The notes below the pieces were generated by a model. That model was given only the letters and a program-made list of their open reading frames with translations, was not told the DNA's origin and made no database searches. From Paraspadella gotoi (taxonomy: Eukaryota > Chaetognatha), in NCBI GenBank assembly GCA_051294375.1, contig CM119267.1, positions 11,035,045 through 11,099,044 of the forward strand: a DNA stretch of 64,000 nucleotides. Reading direction: 5' to 3'. A program made the position numbers and the translations under genes. Each line of letters begins with the position of its first letter. Position 1 is the first letter of the stretch. Shown one piece after another: positions 10,500-22,107 of the stretch.

Positions 10500-10660
10500 T
10501 CCTTTCTTTTTCGTTGCGTTTTGGGTTTCATGTATAAAGCAGAGAGTTTTTTTATTTTAAAAAAGCGCTGATAAAGACTCGAAACAGAGTCGAAACATGC
10601 CCTGTTAAACAATTATATCGTTGTTTGTTAAAATAAAAAACTCTCTGCTTTGTAGTTTTC
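10500..10660 (+). mobile_element. Small foldback element with degenerate hammerhead-like core
   Basis: Inverted arms AAAGCAGAGAGTTTTTTTAT (10538-10560) and its complement at 10630-10655. In between is CTGATAA, then A, GACTC, a 6-nt loop, GAGTC, GAAAC, ATGCC. The left flank has the CCTTTCTTTTTCGTTG word that recurs at other members (19983, 22110). The G-to-A change in the first box and the lost GUC would inactivate a ribozyme. Confidence 0.6.
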
Positions 10661-10725
10661 TAATTTTTCTTAGTAAAAATTAAAAAAAAAAAGATAATTC
10701 ATCGAAATACGAAAATTATGATGAT

Positions 10726-11588
10726 GATTTTGAACAAAGTTTGAAGAGAGATTTAACAACGATTTTTATTTCATAGTGAAACGGACATGTTTCGACTCAC
10801 ATACGAGTCTTCTTCAGCGCCAATTCAATTTGTGAATTTGAAGAGAATTTTGTGCATAAAGAAAGAGAGAGAGAGAGAGAGAGACAGAGCAAAGTTTCCA
10901 ACACAGAGTTTGAGAGAAAGGATAGTGTTCAGTTTTTTATTAGGGACAGGTGAAGGTGAGGACAGAGATAGTTTGTGAAAAGAAATTGAAATGGAGAGAG
11001 AGAGAGAGAGAGAGACAGTGCCTGAAAATATATTACATTATGAAATGTACAACAATGTTAAAATTTGGTAAACTTTAATAATGAATAATATCAACAATTA
11101 GCTACAGTAATAAATTAGTGAAATGAAATAGAAGTTCAGAAATGTGAAATATTTATTGTTAGTGAGGGATAGCTAAGTAATTAGGAAAAGGGAAATTTCA
11201 AGTAATAAGAAAGAGCTCAAAAATGAGCTGGCCCCCTTGGTTATGAACAAATGAAAGGCTAGATTTGATAAGGTCGGGTCATTGGTGTGTCATTGGCTGA
11301 GAGGACAGGTTGGTGGAGCCTACTTGTGCAGAGCTGGGAAGACTTCCTTGCGGGAAGAAACCAAAGGCTACTCGGATGTCTCATTTTTGAGCTCTTTCTT
11401 ATTACTTGAAATTTCCCTTTTCCTAATTACTTAGCTATCCCTCACTAACAATAAATATTTCACATTTCTGAACTTCTATTTCATTTCACTAATTTATTAC
11501 TGTAGCTAATTGTTGATATTATTCATTATTAAAGTTTACCAAATTTTAACATTGTTGTACATTTCATAATGTAATATATTTTCAGGCA

Positions 11589-11638
<50 letters not shown>

Positions 11639-11901
11639 CAATTTCTTTTCACAAACTATCTCTGTCCTCACCTTCACCTGTCCCTAATAAAAAACTGAAC
11701 ACTATCCTTTCTCTCAAACTCTGTGTTGGAAACTTTGCTCTGTCTCTCTCTCTCTCTCTCTCTTTCTTTATGCACAAAATTCTCTTCAAATTCACAAATT
11801 GAATTGGCGCTGAAGAAGACTCGTATGTGAGTCGAAACATGTCCGTTTCACTATGAAATAAAATCGTTGTTAAATCTCTCTTCAAACTTTGTTCAAAATC
11901 A
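10726..11901. mobile_element. Large foldback element: ~500-bp inverted arms, 154-bp centre
   Basis: Left arm 10726-11226 and right arm 11381-11901 are near-perfect reverse complements apart from the length of GA/CT runs. Each arm carries the hammerhead-like block. On the right arm (+): CTGAAGA 11810-11816, A, GACTC 11818-11822, loop GTATGT, GAGTC 11829-11833, GAAAC 11834-11838, ATGTC 11839-11843. The outer edge has the CAACGAAACAGAAAGG word, the complement of the family's flanking word. The centre 11227-11380 is unrelated to the arms and encodes nothing recognisable. Confidence 0.85.
11600..11633 (+). repeat. (CT)n microsatellite in the right arm of the foldback
   Basis: An uninterrupted CT dinucleotide run, longer than the matching GA run in the left arm at about 10996-11015; a second pair lies at 10862-10883 and 11742-11762. 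Confidence 0.9.
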
Positions 11902-11984
11902 AATCACAACGAAACAGAAAGGAAAAAAAACGCGATGATGATTTTTAAAGCTTTTTCATATTTTTAACCCACTTATCAGAGTTT

Positions 11985-12335
11985 GAAGTAGGACAACGAT
12001 TTTTATTCAAAAACATTGTACATGTTTCGACTTTAGTTTAAGTCTTCTTCAGCACTTGAGAAATTATCAATATTTTTACATTTCTCTCTCTTTTTCCTCT
12101 GTCTCTCACCATTTTTTTTGTCAATATCTATATCTCTCTCTGGCATAAACTTAACCTCAAATCTTTGTTGGTAACTTTCTCTCTCTCTCTCTCACGCACA
12201 CATTTTTTATAAAATTATCAATATATTCCCTTCAGCACTTGTAAAGGGCCTTTACAAGTGCTGAAGAAGACTTGACCTAAAGTCGAAACATGTACACTGT
12301 TTTTGAATAAAAATCGTTGTTTGTCCTACTTCAAA
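11985..12335. mobile_element. Second foldback element (~350 bp) with hammerhead-like cores in both arms
   Basis: Arms of about 75 bp (ACAACGATTTTTATTCAAAAA... and complement). On the right arm (+): AGTG 12257-12260, CTGAAGA 12261-12267, A, GACTT 12269-12273, loop GACCTA, AAGTC 12280-12284, GAAAC 12285-12289, ATGTA 12290-12294, CACT 12295-12298. Stem I (AGTG/CACT) and stem II (GACTT/AAGTC) pair fully; stem II differs from the larger element (GACTC/GAGTC) by a paired change. The right flank has CAACGAAAGAAAG, the family's edge word. Confidence 0.75.
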
Positions 12336-12345
12336 CTCTCTAATT

Positions 12346-12750
12346 CAAATCACAACGAAAGAAAGAATTTCACTTAATGTCAACCCACTTATACAAATAT
12401 TTAAAAAAGAATTATAATTTTTATGAGCTATCTAAATCTGGTCTTAAAATTAAGAATTTCTCAAAAAAACTTTTGGCCTTTCCTATCTATAAATAAATAT
12501 TTAAAAATTAATTACTAGGATGTAGAGCAATATAATTTTTTTTCCATTTAAAGAATACTTAGAAATTTCTCAATTTTCGTTTGAGCATGTACTCGCTCTA
12601 AATTTTTGACTCACCCACTTGAGTGGGGCTACCTCTATTAACAGTGATGTTATAATCGTTTTTTTCCGGAAAATTTGATTTGAATTGCGAGAAGCTCCAC
12701 CACTCTTATGCTGAATCGTAATTTCAATTGTTTCAGTTAGTTATTTTAAA
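12346..12750. other. Spacer and promoter region of ornithine aminotransferase
   Basis: AT-rich, no repeat or gene recognised; 5' region of the next gene. Confidence 0.5.
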
Positions 12751-14097
12751 ATGTGGCAGGCAGCGTCTCGTTTCACCAAGGGATTTTCCAGGGCGCAAGC
12801 GCCTTTTCCGCGCTTTATTTCGAAAACTACGGCCCTGAAGGCGGCGCCGGCGACTGTCTCTCCTCAGGCGTCCCCCGTGGTGGATGCCGTCAGCGCTAAC
12901 ACCTCTACCTTGATCGCTCGAGAAGAAAAGTACGGCGCTCACAACTATCACCCTTTGCCGGTGGTGCTTTCGCGCGGCGAGGGTGTCTTCGTATGGGACG
13001 TCGATGGAAAGCGGTATTTCGATTTCCTCAGCGCCTATAGCGCTGTCAACCAAGGTCACTGTCACCCAAAAATCGTCGCCGCTTTGACCGAGCAGGCTTC
13101 GATCTTGTCGCTGACCTCTCGCGCGTTTTTCAACGATGTCCTCGGCGCGTACGAAGAAAAAGCGACGAAACTCTTCGGTTACGATAAGTTGTTACCAATG
13201 AACACCGGCGTCGAGGCAGGAGAAACCGCGTGTAAACTGGCGCGAAAGTGGGCCTACTCTGTCAAGGGAGTCACGCCCAATTGCGCCAAAATTATTTTCG
13301 CCACGGGAAACTTTTGGGGCCGTACTATGAGCGCCATTTCTTCGTCGACGGATCCCAGCTCCTATTCTGGTTTCGGTCCCTACATGCCAGGGTTCGATTT
13401 GATACCATACGACGATCTGAACGCCTTGGAAGCCGCTTGCCGCGATTCCAATGTTGCCGCTTTCATGGTGGAGCCAATCCAAGGGGAGGCTGGAGTCGTC
13501 GTACCCGCGGAGGGATATTTGCGGGGAATTCGTCAGATTTGCGACAAACACAACGTTCTGTGGATCGCGGACGAAGTTCAGACCGGATTGGCCAGAACGG
13601 GAAAACGGCTAGCCGTAGATCACGAGGGAGCTCGTCCCGACCTAGTTCTACTTGGCAAAGCTCTGTCGGGCGGTTTGATACCGGTATCGGCCGTGCTGGC
13701 TGACGACGACGTCATGTTGACCATACGGCCAGGTGAGCATGGCTCTACCTATGGAGGAAATCCCCTCGCTTGCAAAGTTGCGATGGCGGCCTTGGACGTT
13801 CTGGAGGATGAGAATCTCGCGGAAAACGCGGAGAGGCTCGGTCGCGTTTTGCGCACGGAATTGACTAAGCTCCCGGCTGACAAAGTCACGCTGGTGAGGG
13901 GAAAAGGCCTTCTCAACGCCATTGTTATTGATCCAAAGTTAGACGCCTGGCAAATATGTCTCATGCTGAGAGATAATGGTTTGCTGGCAAAACCCACTCA
14001 GGGAGATATCATTCGATTTGCTCCCCCCCTCGTGATTAACGACCTTCAAATGGAACAGTGCCTCGATATTATTTGGCGCACTATTACGGCACTGTGA
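12751..14097 (+). CDS. OAT: Ornithine aminotransferase, mitochondrial (448 aa, intronless)
   Basis: PLP-dependent class III aminotransferase that converts ornithine plus 2-oxoglutarate to glutamate semialdehyde plus glutamate, linking the urea-cycle/arginine and proline pathways in mitochondria. The N-terminal ~40 residues are rich in Arg, Ala and Ser with few acids, as in a mitochondrial presequence. The mature part starts near [20 protein letters not shown]. Seen in order: [78 protein letters not shown], and [11 protein letters not shown] with Lys303 as the PLP Schiff-base lysine, then [19 protein letters not shown]. Length fits the animal enzyme (about 440). No intron, whereas many animal orthologs have several; the codons are GC-richer than the flanks. 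Confidence 0.96.
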   Translation: MWQAASRFTKGFSRAQAPFPRFISKTTALKAAPATVSPQASPVVDAVSANTSTLIAREEKYGAHNYHPLPVVLSRGEGVFVWDVDGKRYFDFLSAYSAVNQGHCHPKIVAALTEQASILSLTSRAFFNDVLGAYEEKATKLFGYDKLLPMNTGVEAGETACKLARKWAYSVKGVTPNCAKIIFATGNFWGRTMSAISSSTDPSSYSGFGPYMPGFDLIPYDDLNALEAACRDSNVAAFMVEPIQGEAGVVVPAEGYLRGIRQICDKHNVLWIADEVQTGLARTGKRLAVDHEGARPDLVLLGKALSGGLIPVSAVLADDDVMLTIRPGEHGSTYGGNPLACKVAMAALDVLEDENLAENAERLGRVLRTELTKLPADKVTLVRGKGLLNAIVIDPKLDAWQICLMLRDNGLLAKPTQGDIIRFAPPLVINDLQMEQCLDIIWRTITAL

Positions 14098-15638
14098 GAC
14101 TTTGGTCATCGGCTTCGAAGTTGTTTAAAAAATATTTTGTTAAATAGCATATTTTAAAAATGAAAAGCTACTTACAGAAAAGTGAATCTCAATTTGTTAG
14201 TATTAATGTGCAATCTTAATTATATAAGAGGGATTAAATCTACAGTGTTAGTAGACCGGTTGTGATATCTGATCTGTGGCAATGTTCTTAATCTGCTGTC
14301 TGCCAGCTTTAAGCGTTCCGGTTTAGTGTTTGTTATAAGGATTTTCCTTTCTTTGGTGTTTGGAATAGGAAAAAAACTGCTTTGTTTTTATCTCGCCAGA
14401 CGGCCAAGGCTATTGCTTTTTATTGACATCGTCGTTACACTTTTTTACAATTGGAGATTGTAATAGTGTGAATTTATAAAAGGGTAAAAATTTAAATATA
14501 GTTTCTCATCATCAAGATCTTTTAAAATGTTATTTTTCATATAGAATCAAGTATTTTTGTTTGAATTTTCATTACATTATGATTAATTATAATATGCAAA
14601 TTAGTTTATAATATAAAAAATTTGTTTTAATTATATGAAAATTCTAAAATTAAATAAATTATATAAATTAAATTTAATAATATTTATTAAGATTATATAT
14701 TATAAATTCTATATTTTTTATATTTATTATTATTTTTATTAATTTTGTTTTTTGATAATCTAAATCTGAAAATATATTATTGATTGGAAAGGGTTGTTTG
14801 TGTTATCTTTTAGAGATAGAGGGAGCATCTATACAACACAAAGTTATATTACTTCCTGCTTTAGTTTTATAAATAGATATCACATATCATTTTTGTAAGA
14901 AAATTATTAATGAGAACCTTAAATCTAATCTAAATAGCTGAACAGAAAAGAATAGAATGGGTAATTTTTGGGGGGATTAAGGTAAATTTTATTTTTAATG
15001 TCTGTGGTTTACTGTTAAGAGTGGTTTAGGGGTGGTTTAAGGTTAAGGGTGGTTTAAGGTTAAGGGTAGTTTAAGGTTAGGGGTGATTAGGGTTAAAATT
15101 ATAATTTTTTAAAATTTTTTTTTTAATAAATATTTTTAAATATTTTTTTAAAAAACGTTAAAACTAAAATTTTTTAATAAATTTTCTTTGATAGTAACGT
15201 CTGGCGAGATTATTATACTATAAGTTTTTATAATGATCGTGGATATGATTTGATTAGTATGTATTTCGTTCGAGAATGTTCGGTAATCAGGAAAACACGG
15301 TTTATTTGTTTTTGCTGTTTAATTTTTTCGGAACATTTTGTAACTACTCTTTACATAAATGAAAAAAATAATCTCATATTAACTACAGTGAATTTATTAA
15401 GCGCTTTGCGCACTAAATCTATGCTTTTATCTACTAGTTTTTGGGATTTTTAATTTTTTAAATATTTTACAGCGTTTCCTAAGTAAATTATTTTTGCTAT
15501 TCCCAAACCTTTTTAATAGCAATGACTATTAAATTTCAAGACTGTGCTTTAACACGAAGCACTATAAATTCGTTACAAGAAAAACATTCTAGGACAACGT
15601 CTATTTTCGCAGTTTCGACAACATAACTCGTAATAACA
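14098..15638. other. AT-rich intergenic region with a telomere-like G-rich patch
   Basis: OAT 3' UTR, then very AT-rich sequence (14580-14780) without genes. Around 15015-15095 is a degenerate run of GGTTTAAGG / GGTTAAGGG words. The last ~100 bp form the PI3-kinase 5' region. Confidence 0.55.
15015..15095 (+). repeat. Degenerate GGTTAAGGG-type tandem repeat
   Basis: Repeated words GGTTTAAGGTTAAGGGT and GGTTAGGGGTGATTAGGG. They resemble decayed TTAGGG-like sequence but with irregular spacing. Confidence 0.55.
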
Positions 15639-18600
15639 ATGGCGCCGTCGTCGGGCGAGTTGTGGGGGACGGTGTTGATGTCGCACCACATCGGAGTCGA
15701 CGTCCTTCTTCCTACAGGCCTGATCGTTCCCCTCGACTGTCAAAGAAACGATACTCTCAAAACGATCAAGACCCTCGTATGGAAAGAGGCGCGCCGGTTG
15801 CCGCTTTTTGCTCGGCTACTCGATCCGGCGTCGTACATTTTCGTCAGCATAACTCAGGACACGCCGACGCCCCAAGAGTTCTACGACGAAACCAAGAGAA
15901 TCTGCGATCTCCACCTCTTTCGCCTTTTTCTCAAACTCGTCGAACCGGATGGGAACAAGGAAGAGAAGATGCTAAACTCAGAGATCGGTAAGCGTTCAAG
16001 ATTTTCGTGGCGTAGGAAAGGGGGGGCGTGGAACGGGCTCTTGGGGGGGGGCATTATTCAATCCAAACTATTAAATTTCCCCCAATTTTTCAAACGGCAT
16101 TGAGATCTTAATCTTAAAATGTTTTCTTTTTTTTTTGTGCTGCAAATATTATATATACCAAAGCCTGTCCAAAGTCAGGGGCAAGATAGCTTATTTATTA
16201 AATGAATGGGTAATTTTTATATTGGTTGTACCAATTTCATATATTATGATCGGAGATTGGGTATTTTATTTCTACTAGCTGATACCCACTTTTCATTCAG
16301 GGATGGCGATCGGGATGCCCATCATGCAAGACATCGAGCGAGACTTCATGACCGATTCCCAGGTGTTTGACTTTAGAAAGAACGCGATCGAGATCGTAAA
16401 AAACGCCATCAAAGAACGAGACAAAAAGGGAATAGACGGGGCCGCGTTGTACGCTTACCCGCCTGACATTTGCGACCGTGCCAATCTTCCAGTCAACGAT
16501 CGAGGCCGCTTAACTAGCCTCGGCCGCGTACGGACTTCTTATCGAAGTAACTCGAGTATTTCGACCTCGCACTCTTCCTGCTCCCTCAAGTCATTAGCGC
16601 TCACCGGAAAAGACGGTCAAAACCGCGGCGCGAATGCGAAGGTTACTAATGCTCAATCGATCAACGTCCAATCAGAGGCAGCATCTTGTTCGAATTCGTC
16701 GTCGTCGTCTTCCAACTCCTCCGATCCTAACCGTCGACACACGACGACGACGACGACGACGAGCGCGACTCCGCGCGGTGCAAAAAGTTCGGATCAGCAA
16801 GATTCTGGCTCCATCGTCAGCAACGACGACGAGAGTTTGAACTTCGAAAACCTCAGTCTCTGGCGACACGGACAAGGAAGCGTCTCTCAGATCTCCTCTC
16901 TCGGATGTGAGAGCGCCGTCGATTCGCTGGATCGCTACTATGCCGAGGATCAGCCCGTCTGTGTTTGGATTCTGCAAAACGGTACCGATGACTTCAAGAA
17001 TCATCAAAAGTTTACCGTTCGCGTCAGCATATCTGGTTATCCCATCGACGTCGTGTGTGCCGTCATTCGTAAACGCATTCATTCCATGTCTTCAGTGCCT
17101 CCCGCGAGATACGAGCAGGTCGTCGAAAAATACAAGCACGAGTACATTCTCAAGGTGTGCGGACAAGAATTGTACTTTATTTCCGACGATTACCCGCTTT
17201 GTCAGTATCGATACATCAGAAATTGTTTGGCTAACAACACCATTCCCCAGTTGATGATGGTTTTGAGAAACTCATTCCAACAAGAACTCAGAGACTGCGT
17301 ATTTCGCGTTCCTAATTTTATGCGGCGTCCTGCTGTGAAACATGCGCCCTCTTCGCGGCGCGAGTGCCTTTCCTTGTGGACCGTGGAACCTTCCATGAAA
17401 TACAAGGTTCGCGTAAACGGTTTGTTTTTTCATCATCAAAAAGACCTTGGAAATGTCCTGGTCGTTCTTGGATTGTTTCACGGTACGAAAAGACTCGACG
17501 ACATTCAACGAACCGAGACTGTGTCTTACGGTCAAAGATGGAACAAATGGTTTGAATTTCCGAACGTACCGATTTGTTCCATTCCTCTATCCGCCCGCCT
17601 CTGTATCACACTTTGTGCCGTCAAAGGCAAAAGATCGTTTCCGATCGGCTGGGGCAACATTACGGTGTTTGACTACAAGCAGTATTTGCGAAACGAAGTC
17701 GCCAAGCTCGTTCTATGGCCAATGCCTAAGGAGTTTAAAGACTGCGAAATCTACGATACGCTCAATCCTTTAGGTCTTCCGGTTTCCAACCCAAACAAAG
17801 ACGCTTCTTCCGCAAACACTCTCGAGCTCGAGTTAGGAGAGCGCTTGAGCTACGCCGTCGTCTATCCTGACCTAGAATCTATGCATAACTTTGCCCGAGT
17901 TATAAGGACGGGCGGCGCTAGCAGCGTTTCGCTCCCTGATAGTGTTAGTTTTTCCGGGCTTCCGTCACCCAAGAACTCTTACATTACCGACGATGGTTCG
18001 TCGACGGGCACAATTCCCGACAATGTAAGGAAAAAAGCCAAGGAAATTATGAGTTCCGATCCATTCAATCCCCTTGACATTGATCACGACAAAGAATTGA
18101 TTTGGGAGTGGCGTAAAAAGTTAATGAAGTTTTATCCAAATATCCTAGGAAAATTGATCCAGTGTGTTTCGTGGGATAATCGGGAAATGGTGGCCGAACT
18201 ATATCGGCTTTTACGACTCTGGCCAAAAGAGCGCGTTGACTTTGAAAGCGCCTTAGAGCTGTTGACCTATCAGTATCCCGATCATTATGTTCGAGAATTC
18301 GCGGTCGCCTGTCTCCGTATCTCTTTATCAACTAATCAGTTGTCGCAATATTTGTTGCAGTTAGTGCAAGTGCTAAAGTTTGAACCCTTTCACAACAATG
18401 CCTTAGTCCATTATCTCCTCGAAAGAGCTCTTTTGAATCGAAAGATAGGGCATCATTTCTTTTGGTATATGAAGGCCGAGATGAGCAATTCGGCAATCGC
18501 ACTCAGATTCGGCCTCATCCTCGAGGCGTTTTGTCGGGGTTGTGGTTCATATCTTGCAAGCCTTAACAAACAGGTTGAGGCCCTTGACAAGCTGCAAAAA

Positions 18601-19707
18601 CTGGCAGATGCCCTGCTGGAAAAACGAGATTCTAGTCAAGCAGAAAGAGACAATTACTTTCGAGTATTTCTTGAAGGCGAAGATTACAAAACCGCTCTTT
18701 CCTCCAGCAACTGCAATTTCTATTCTCCCATCAACATCAATTTCATTCTCGGGCCGCTCGTTCTCGACAGCTGTAAGATCCACAACTCGGCCAAACGTCC
18801 TCTCCGATTAGTTTGGCAAAATATGGATTTTATGAAAGACTGCTCTCCGTACAAGGAGATTGAAATGATTTACAAATATGGCGACGATTTACGCCAAGAC
18901 ATGTTGACTTTGCAAGCGATCTCGATTATGGACGACATTTGGCAAAATGAAGGTCTTGATCTCCGCATGTCGCCCTACACCTGCCTGGCCACCGGAAAGG
19001 TCGCCGGCCTTATCGAGGTCGTCCCGGACGCAGAAACCGTCTTCGAGATCCAGAAACAACTGAGCGGCGTGAGCGGGGGAACCTTGGCCTTCGCCCCCTG
19101 GAGCCCTTGCAATCTGTTTAACTGGATCCAAAGCAACGCGGATACCAAGCAAAAGGAAGAGTTGGCGCTCGAAAATTTTACCTACTCTTGCGCCGGATAT
19201 TGCGTGGCAACGTTCATTCTCGGTATCGGTGACCGTCACCCGTCCAACATCATGGTAAACCGCGAAGGGCAAATCTTTCACATCGATTTCGGTCATTTCC
19301 TGGGACATTACAAACGTAGATTCGGGATTCGAAGGGAGCGTACGCCCTTCGTTCTGACCGAGGACTTCATAATGGTGATCGCTCGCGGCAACGGCAAATG
19401 CAAGGCCGACTACATCAATGCTGCTGAATTTTCTCAATTTCGTAATTTATGCGGAAAAGCGTACATGGCCTTGAGGAAACACACAAACCTTCTAATCACT
19501 CTTTTTAACATGATGTTGTATTCCGGCATTCCAGAGCTCCAGCCAGACGACATTCAGTACCTTATGGACACACTTGCTATCGACAAGACTGATGAGGCAG
19601 CGTTGTCGTACTTCGAATCGAGGTTCGATGAAGCCTACAAGAGATCCGTCTTCACTAAAATCGACTGGTTTTTTCATGGCATCGTTCATGGGAGCGAGAT
19701 GAAATAG
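15639..19707 (+). CDS. Class IA phosphoinositide 3-kinase catalytic subunit p110 (2 exons, 1251 aa)
   Basis: Lipid kinase that makes PIP3 from PIP2 downstream of receptor tyrosine kinases, working with a p85-type regulatory subunit. Exons are 15639-15987 and 16301-19707; the join restores EIGMAIGMP, matching the conserved EIGFAIGMP of p110. Domains: p85-binding domain about 5-117 (SSGELWG, CDLHLFRLFLKLVEPDGN); a long Ser/Thr-rich insert about 180-320; Ras-binding domain about 335-430 (HEYILKVCGQELYF); C2 about 480-640; helical about 690-860; kinase about 900-1240 with YGDDLRQDMLTLQ, SGGTLAFAPWSPCNLFNW, the catalytic GDRHPSNIM (Asp1094) and IDFGHFLG (Asp1112). The end WFFHGIVHGSEMK keeps the WxxH of the p110 tail. 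Closest by eye to alpha/beta. At 1251 residues it is longer than the usual ~1070 because of the insert. Confidence 0.95.
15988..16300 (+). other. Only intron of the PI3-kinase gene, with a repeat fragment
   Basis: A 313-bp GT...AG intron. Its part 16165-16245 recurs in reverse complement at 22850-22925 (shared words GATAGCTTATTTATTAAATG and TATATTGGTTGTACCAAT), so it holds a copy of a dispersed repeat. Confidence 0.7.
16741..16763 (+). repeat. (ACG)n trinucleotide run coding for threonines in PI3-kinase
   Basis: An in-frame ACG run gives a Thr tract; a (TCG)n/Ser tract lies just before it (16698-16712). Both sit in the low-complexity insert between the p85-binding and Ras-binding domains. 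Confidence 0.8.
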
Positions 19708-19878
19708 ATATTTTTTAAATTGCTCATATACTATTGTTGTCGTGATAATGTTATTAAGCCATGACATCTGCTTTTATAACATCGTGATCATAATTTGCTT
19801 TTTATGTATCAAAAAAATATTTGGCGATAATTAAGTTGTTTTCGTTTGTAGCTAATATGAACTTACAATAGGAGTCAC

Positions 19879-19884
19879 AATAAA
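19879..19884 (+). terminator. Candidate poly(A) signal for PI3-kinase
   Basis: AATAAA about 170 bp after the stop codon. Confidence 0.5.
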
Positions 19885-19982
19885 AAAAAATAGCTTACTA
19901 GTTGAACGGCTAACGACTTTGACATTATACAAAAATTGTTTAAATTTTAAACTAATCATATATAAACTAAATTTTTAGTTTT

Positions 19983-20175
19983 TCCTTTCTCTTCGTTGGT
20001 TTTATGAATTAGTAGAGAAAATTTTTTTTATTGTCATAACGAATTTAACAGACATGTTTCTAACAGATTTCAGTGTTAAAGTGTCATTATGAACAGCTAA
20101 ATTGGTTTAGTACTAAAGTTTTAAATACAAATAAAAATTCGTTATGACAATAAAAATATTTCTCTACTAATATAC
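19983..20175. mobile_element. Small foldback sequence, family of the hammerhead-like elements
   Basis: Inverted arms ATTAGTAGAGAAA...TATTGTCATAACGAATTT (20010-20048) and their complement (20133-20171). Inside, on the minus strand, the GAAACATGTCTGTT end of the family block remains, but the CTGANGA box and stem II are decayed. The left flank has CCTTTCTCTTCGTTGG, the family edge word. Confidence 0.6.
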
Positions 20176-21268
20176 TAAATTTTAAGTAATTTATTATAAT
20201 TATAATTTTTTTTAGTAATGTCTGTATTAAATCGCGTTGTAATTTTTTTTCTAGTTAACTTTTTAGTAAATGTATTTTATTCTAATAATTTAATTCAAAA
20301 TAATTATAGTTAAAAACAAAGTTTCGCAAGGAAAAGTATTGTTGCTGTAAAAAACATGTAGACTATTAGCTATTAGAAGATTAGCTTTTAATCTAGTTGT
20401 CTCACGGTCTGATTAAAACAGCTAATTAATTGGGAAAGCCGTAAGAAACTGTATTGCGATTAATTTGGAATAGTCAAGAATATGAACTGATGAAGATTCT
20501 TTCGTGGGATTGAAAGAAGAACGTAGTTGTAAATAGATATTACGTATATAAGTTCAAATTGAGCGGTAAGTCCCCTTCAGTTTGGCGAACAAATTGGGCT
20601 AATTTACAAAAAAATGCTTTAAAAGTTTAACTCCTGGAGTTCATACTTAACACAGAGTAAATAGAAGTTACTAGTTATGAGGTAGCAGAGTTTATTGGGT
20701 TAATGAATGAGAATTTTAAGAATTGTTACCCCGAGCTGATTGTATTTATTTATGTTGCGTTCGGAGCTAGTAAGTTTCCCTCTTTTGGCAAGTACTTTTC
20801 GGTTAAGTATCTAGATGTATCTATATGTTTTAATTATTATTTACTTATAATTATTGTTTTTATAATTACAACGTTAAATTTTAAATACAATTATTACCTT
20901 GACCGTTAAGACATAAAAATTTGACAACCGAGTTGACGGTATTTTAGGCAAAACTTTCAACTTATCAATTACAGTAAAAAAAATTTGGTTGTTACTTATT
21001 TATTATACCAATCTTTAAACCATATTTTGTGCAAAAGTATTTATATATACAAAGTAATTTTTATCAAATTTAAAAAAATAGTTTTTATAATTGAATAATA
21101 ATCTTTTGAATGCTTCAGTGTTCGAGAAAAATAAAAAAAAATTCTCGCCAACTACTAAAGATCTGACTACTTTAACGATTTTTATAACATTAAATTTAAC
21201 AAATATTTAATTTTAAAAACTTTATTAAAGATTTCTCTCTATCCACCCTATTATTTCGCTAGGCGTGA

Positions 21269-21493
21269 TTTAGTTTTTATTTCAACCGCGGTAAATCGGA
21301 GCTGCCGGCGCACCTCGATCTTCTCTACACAAATTCAGCTTCTCAGCCACAAATGTTCGTCTCTTCGAGCGAAACTCCCCCGTATCTGCAGCAGCCGCTA
21401 TGCTGTAATTGCAACAGCAGTCCGCCAACGGCCTCGCACAACCACCGGTTTCCTCGACTTAATACGCGACGAAGGAGTGTTTTTTTTCTCTGA
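21269..21493 (+). other. Open, GC-rich stretch in AT-rich DNA: possible orphan exon
   Basis: From the TGA at 21266 the frame is open to a TGA at 21491, without an ATG at the start. The GC-rich part (21287-21475) reads ELPAHLDLLYTNSASQP, then FVSSSETPPYLQQPLCCNCN and a basic end RLNTRRRSV. It stands out from flanks near 25-30% GC. No acceptor or donor is convincing; it could be a terminal exon, a decayed gene piece or a regulatory GC island. Confidence 0.25.
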
Positions 21494-22107
21494 TATTCTC
21501 TCGATTCTGGCGTATTCTTTCCTTAAAAATATAAAAAATATTTCTTCTCTCTATCATTCTGATTCACTGTGAGATCGAAGTTTGACAAAAAAGAGAATAA
21601 AAAGTTGGCCGAATACCAGGGCATAAGTCGGAACAACGCCCTGATCACAGATAAGAAGACAACTGGCTCTTTCTGGGCTGAGAAAAAGAATTTTTCGACC
21701 GGTTTTCGTTCTGTCTTTATTTCTTGTGGAAATTTTAATTTGTTTGACAACTTTTTTCATTGATTCGAACAACTTTCGTAGTAATTACCAAATACCAAGG
21801 ATACTTAAAATTTTTATAAAAAAGTACAGCACTTCACTTTTGGATTTATTCGCTTTTGCTTCTGCACTTTCTTAAGCCATCACGATCAATTAAAAGATCT
21901 ATGGTATCGTATCGGTTACATTTGTTAACTTTTACATATCGTGCAGAACTGTGTTGTTAAATATTATTTCTGAGATACCGATGTCAAATATAAGTTCTTA
22001 TCATTTATGATACTAAATTTTTAAATCAATTTTCATGAATTTTTTTGCATAACATTCAATTTTAATGAGTCTAGTTTTTTACTTTTAAATTTTTAGATTA
22101 GTATATT

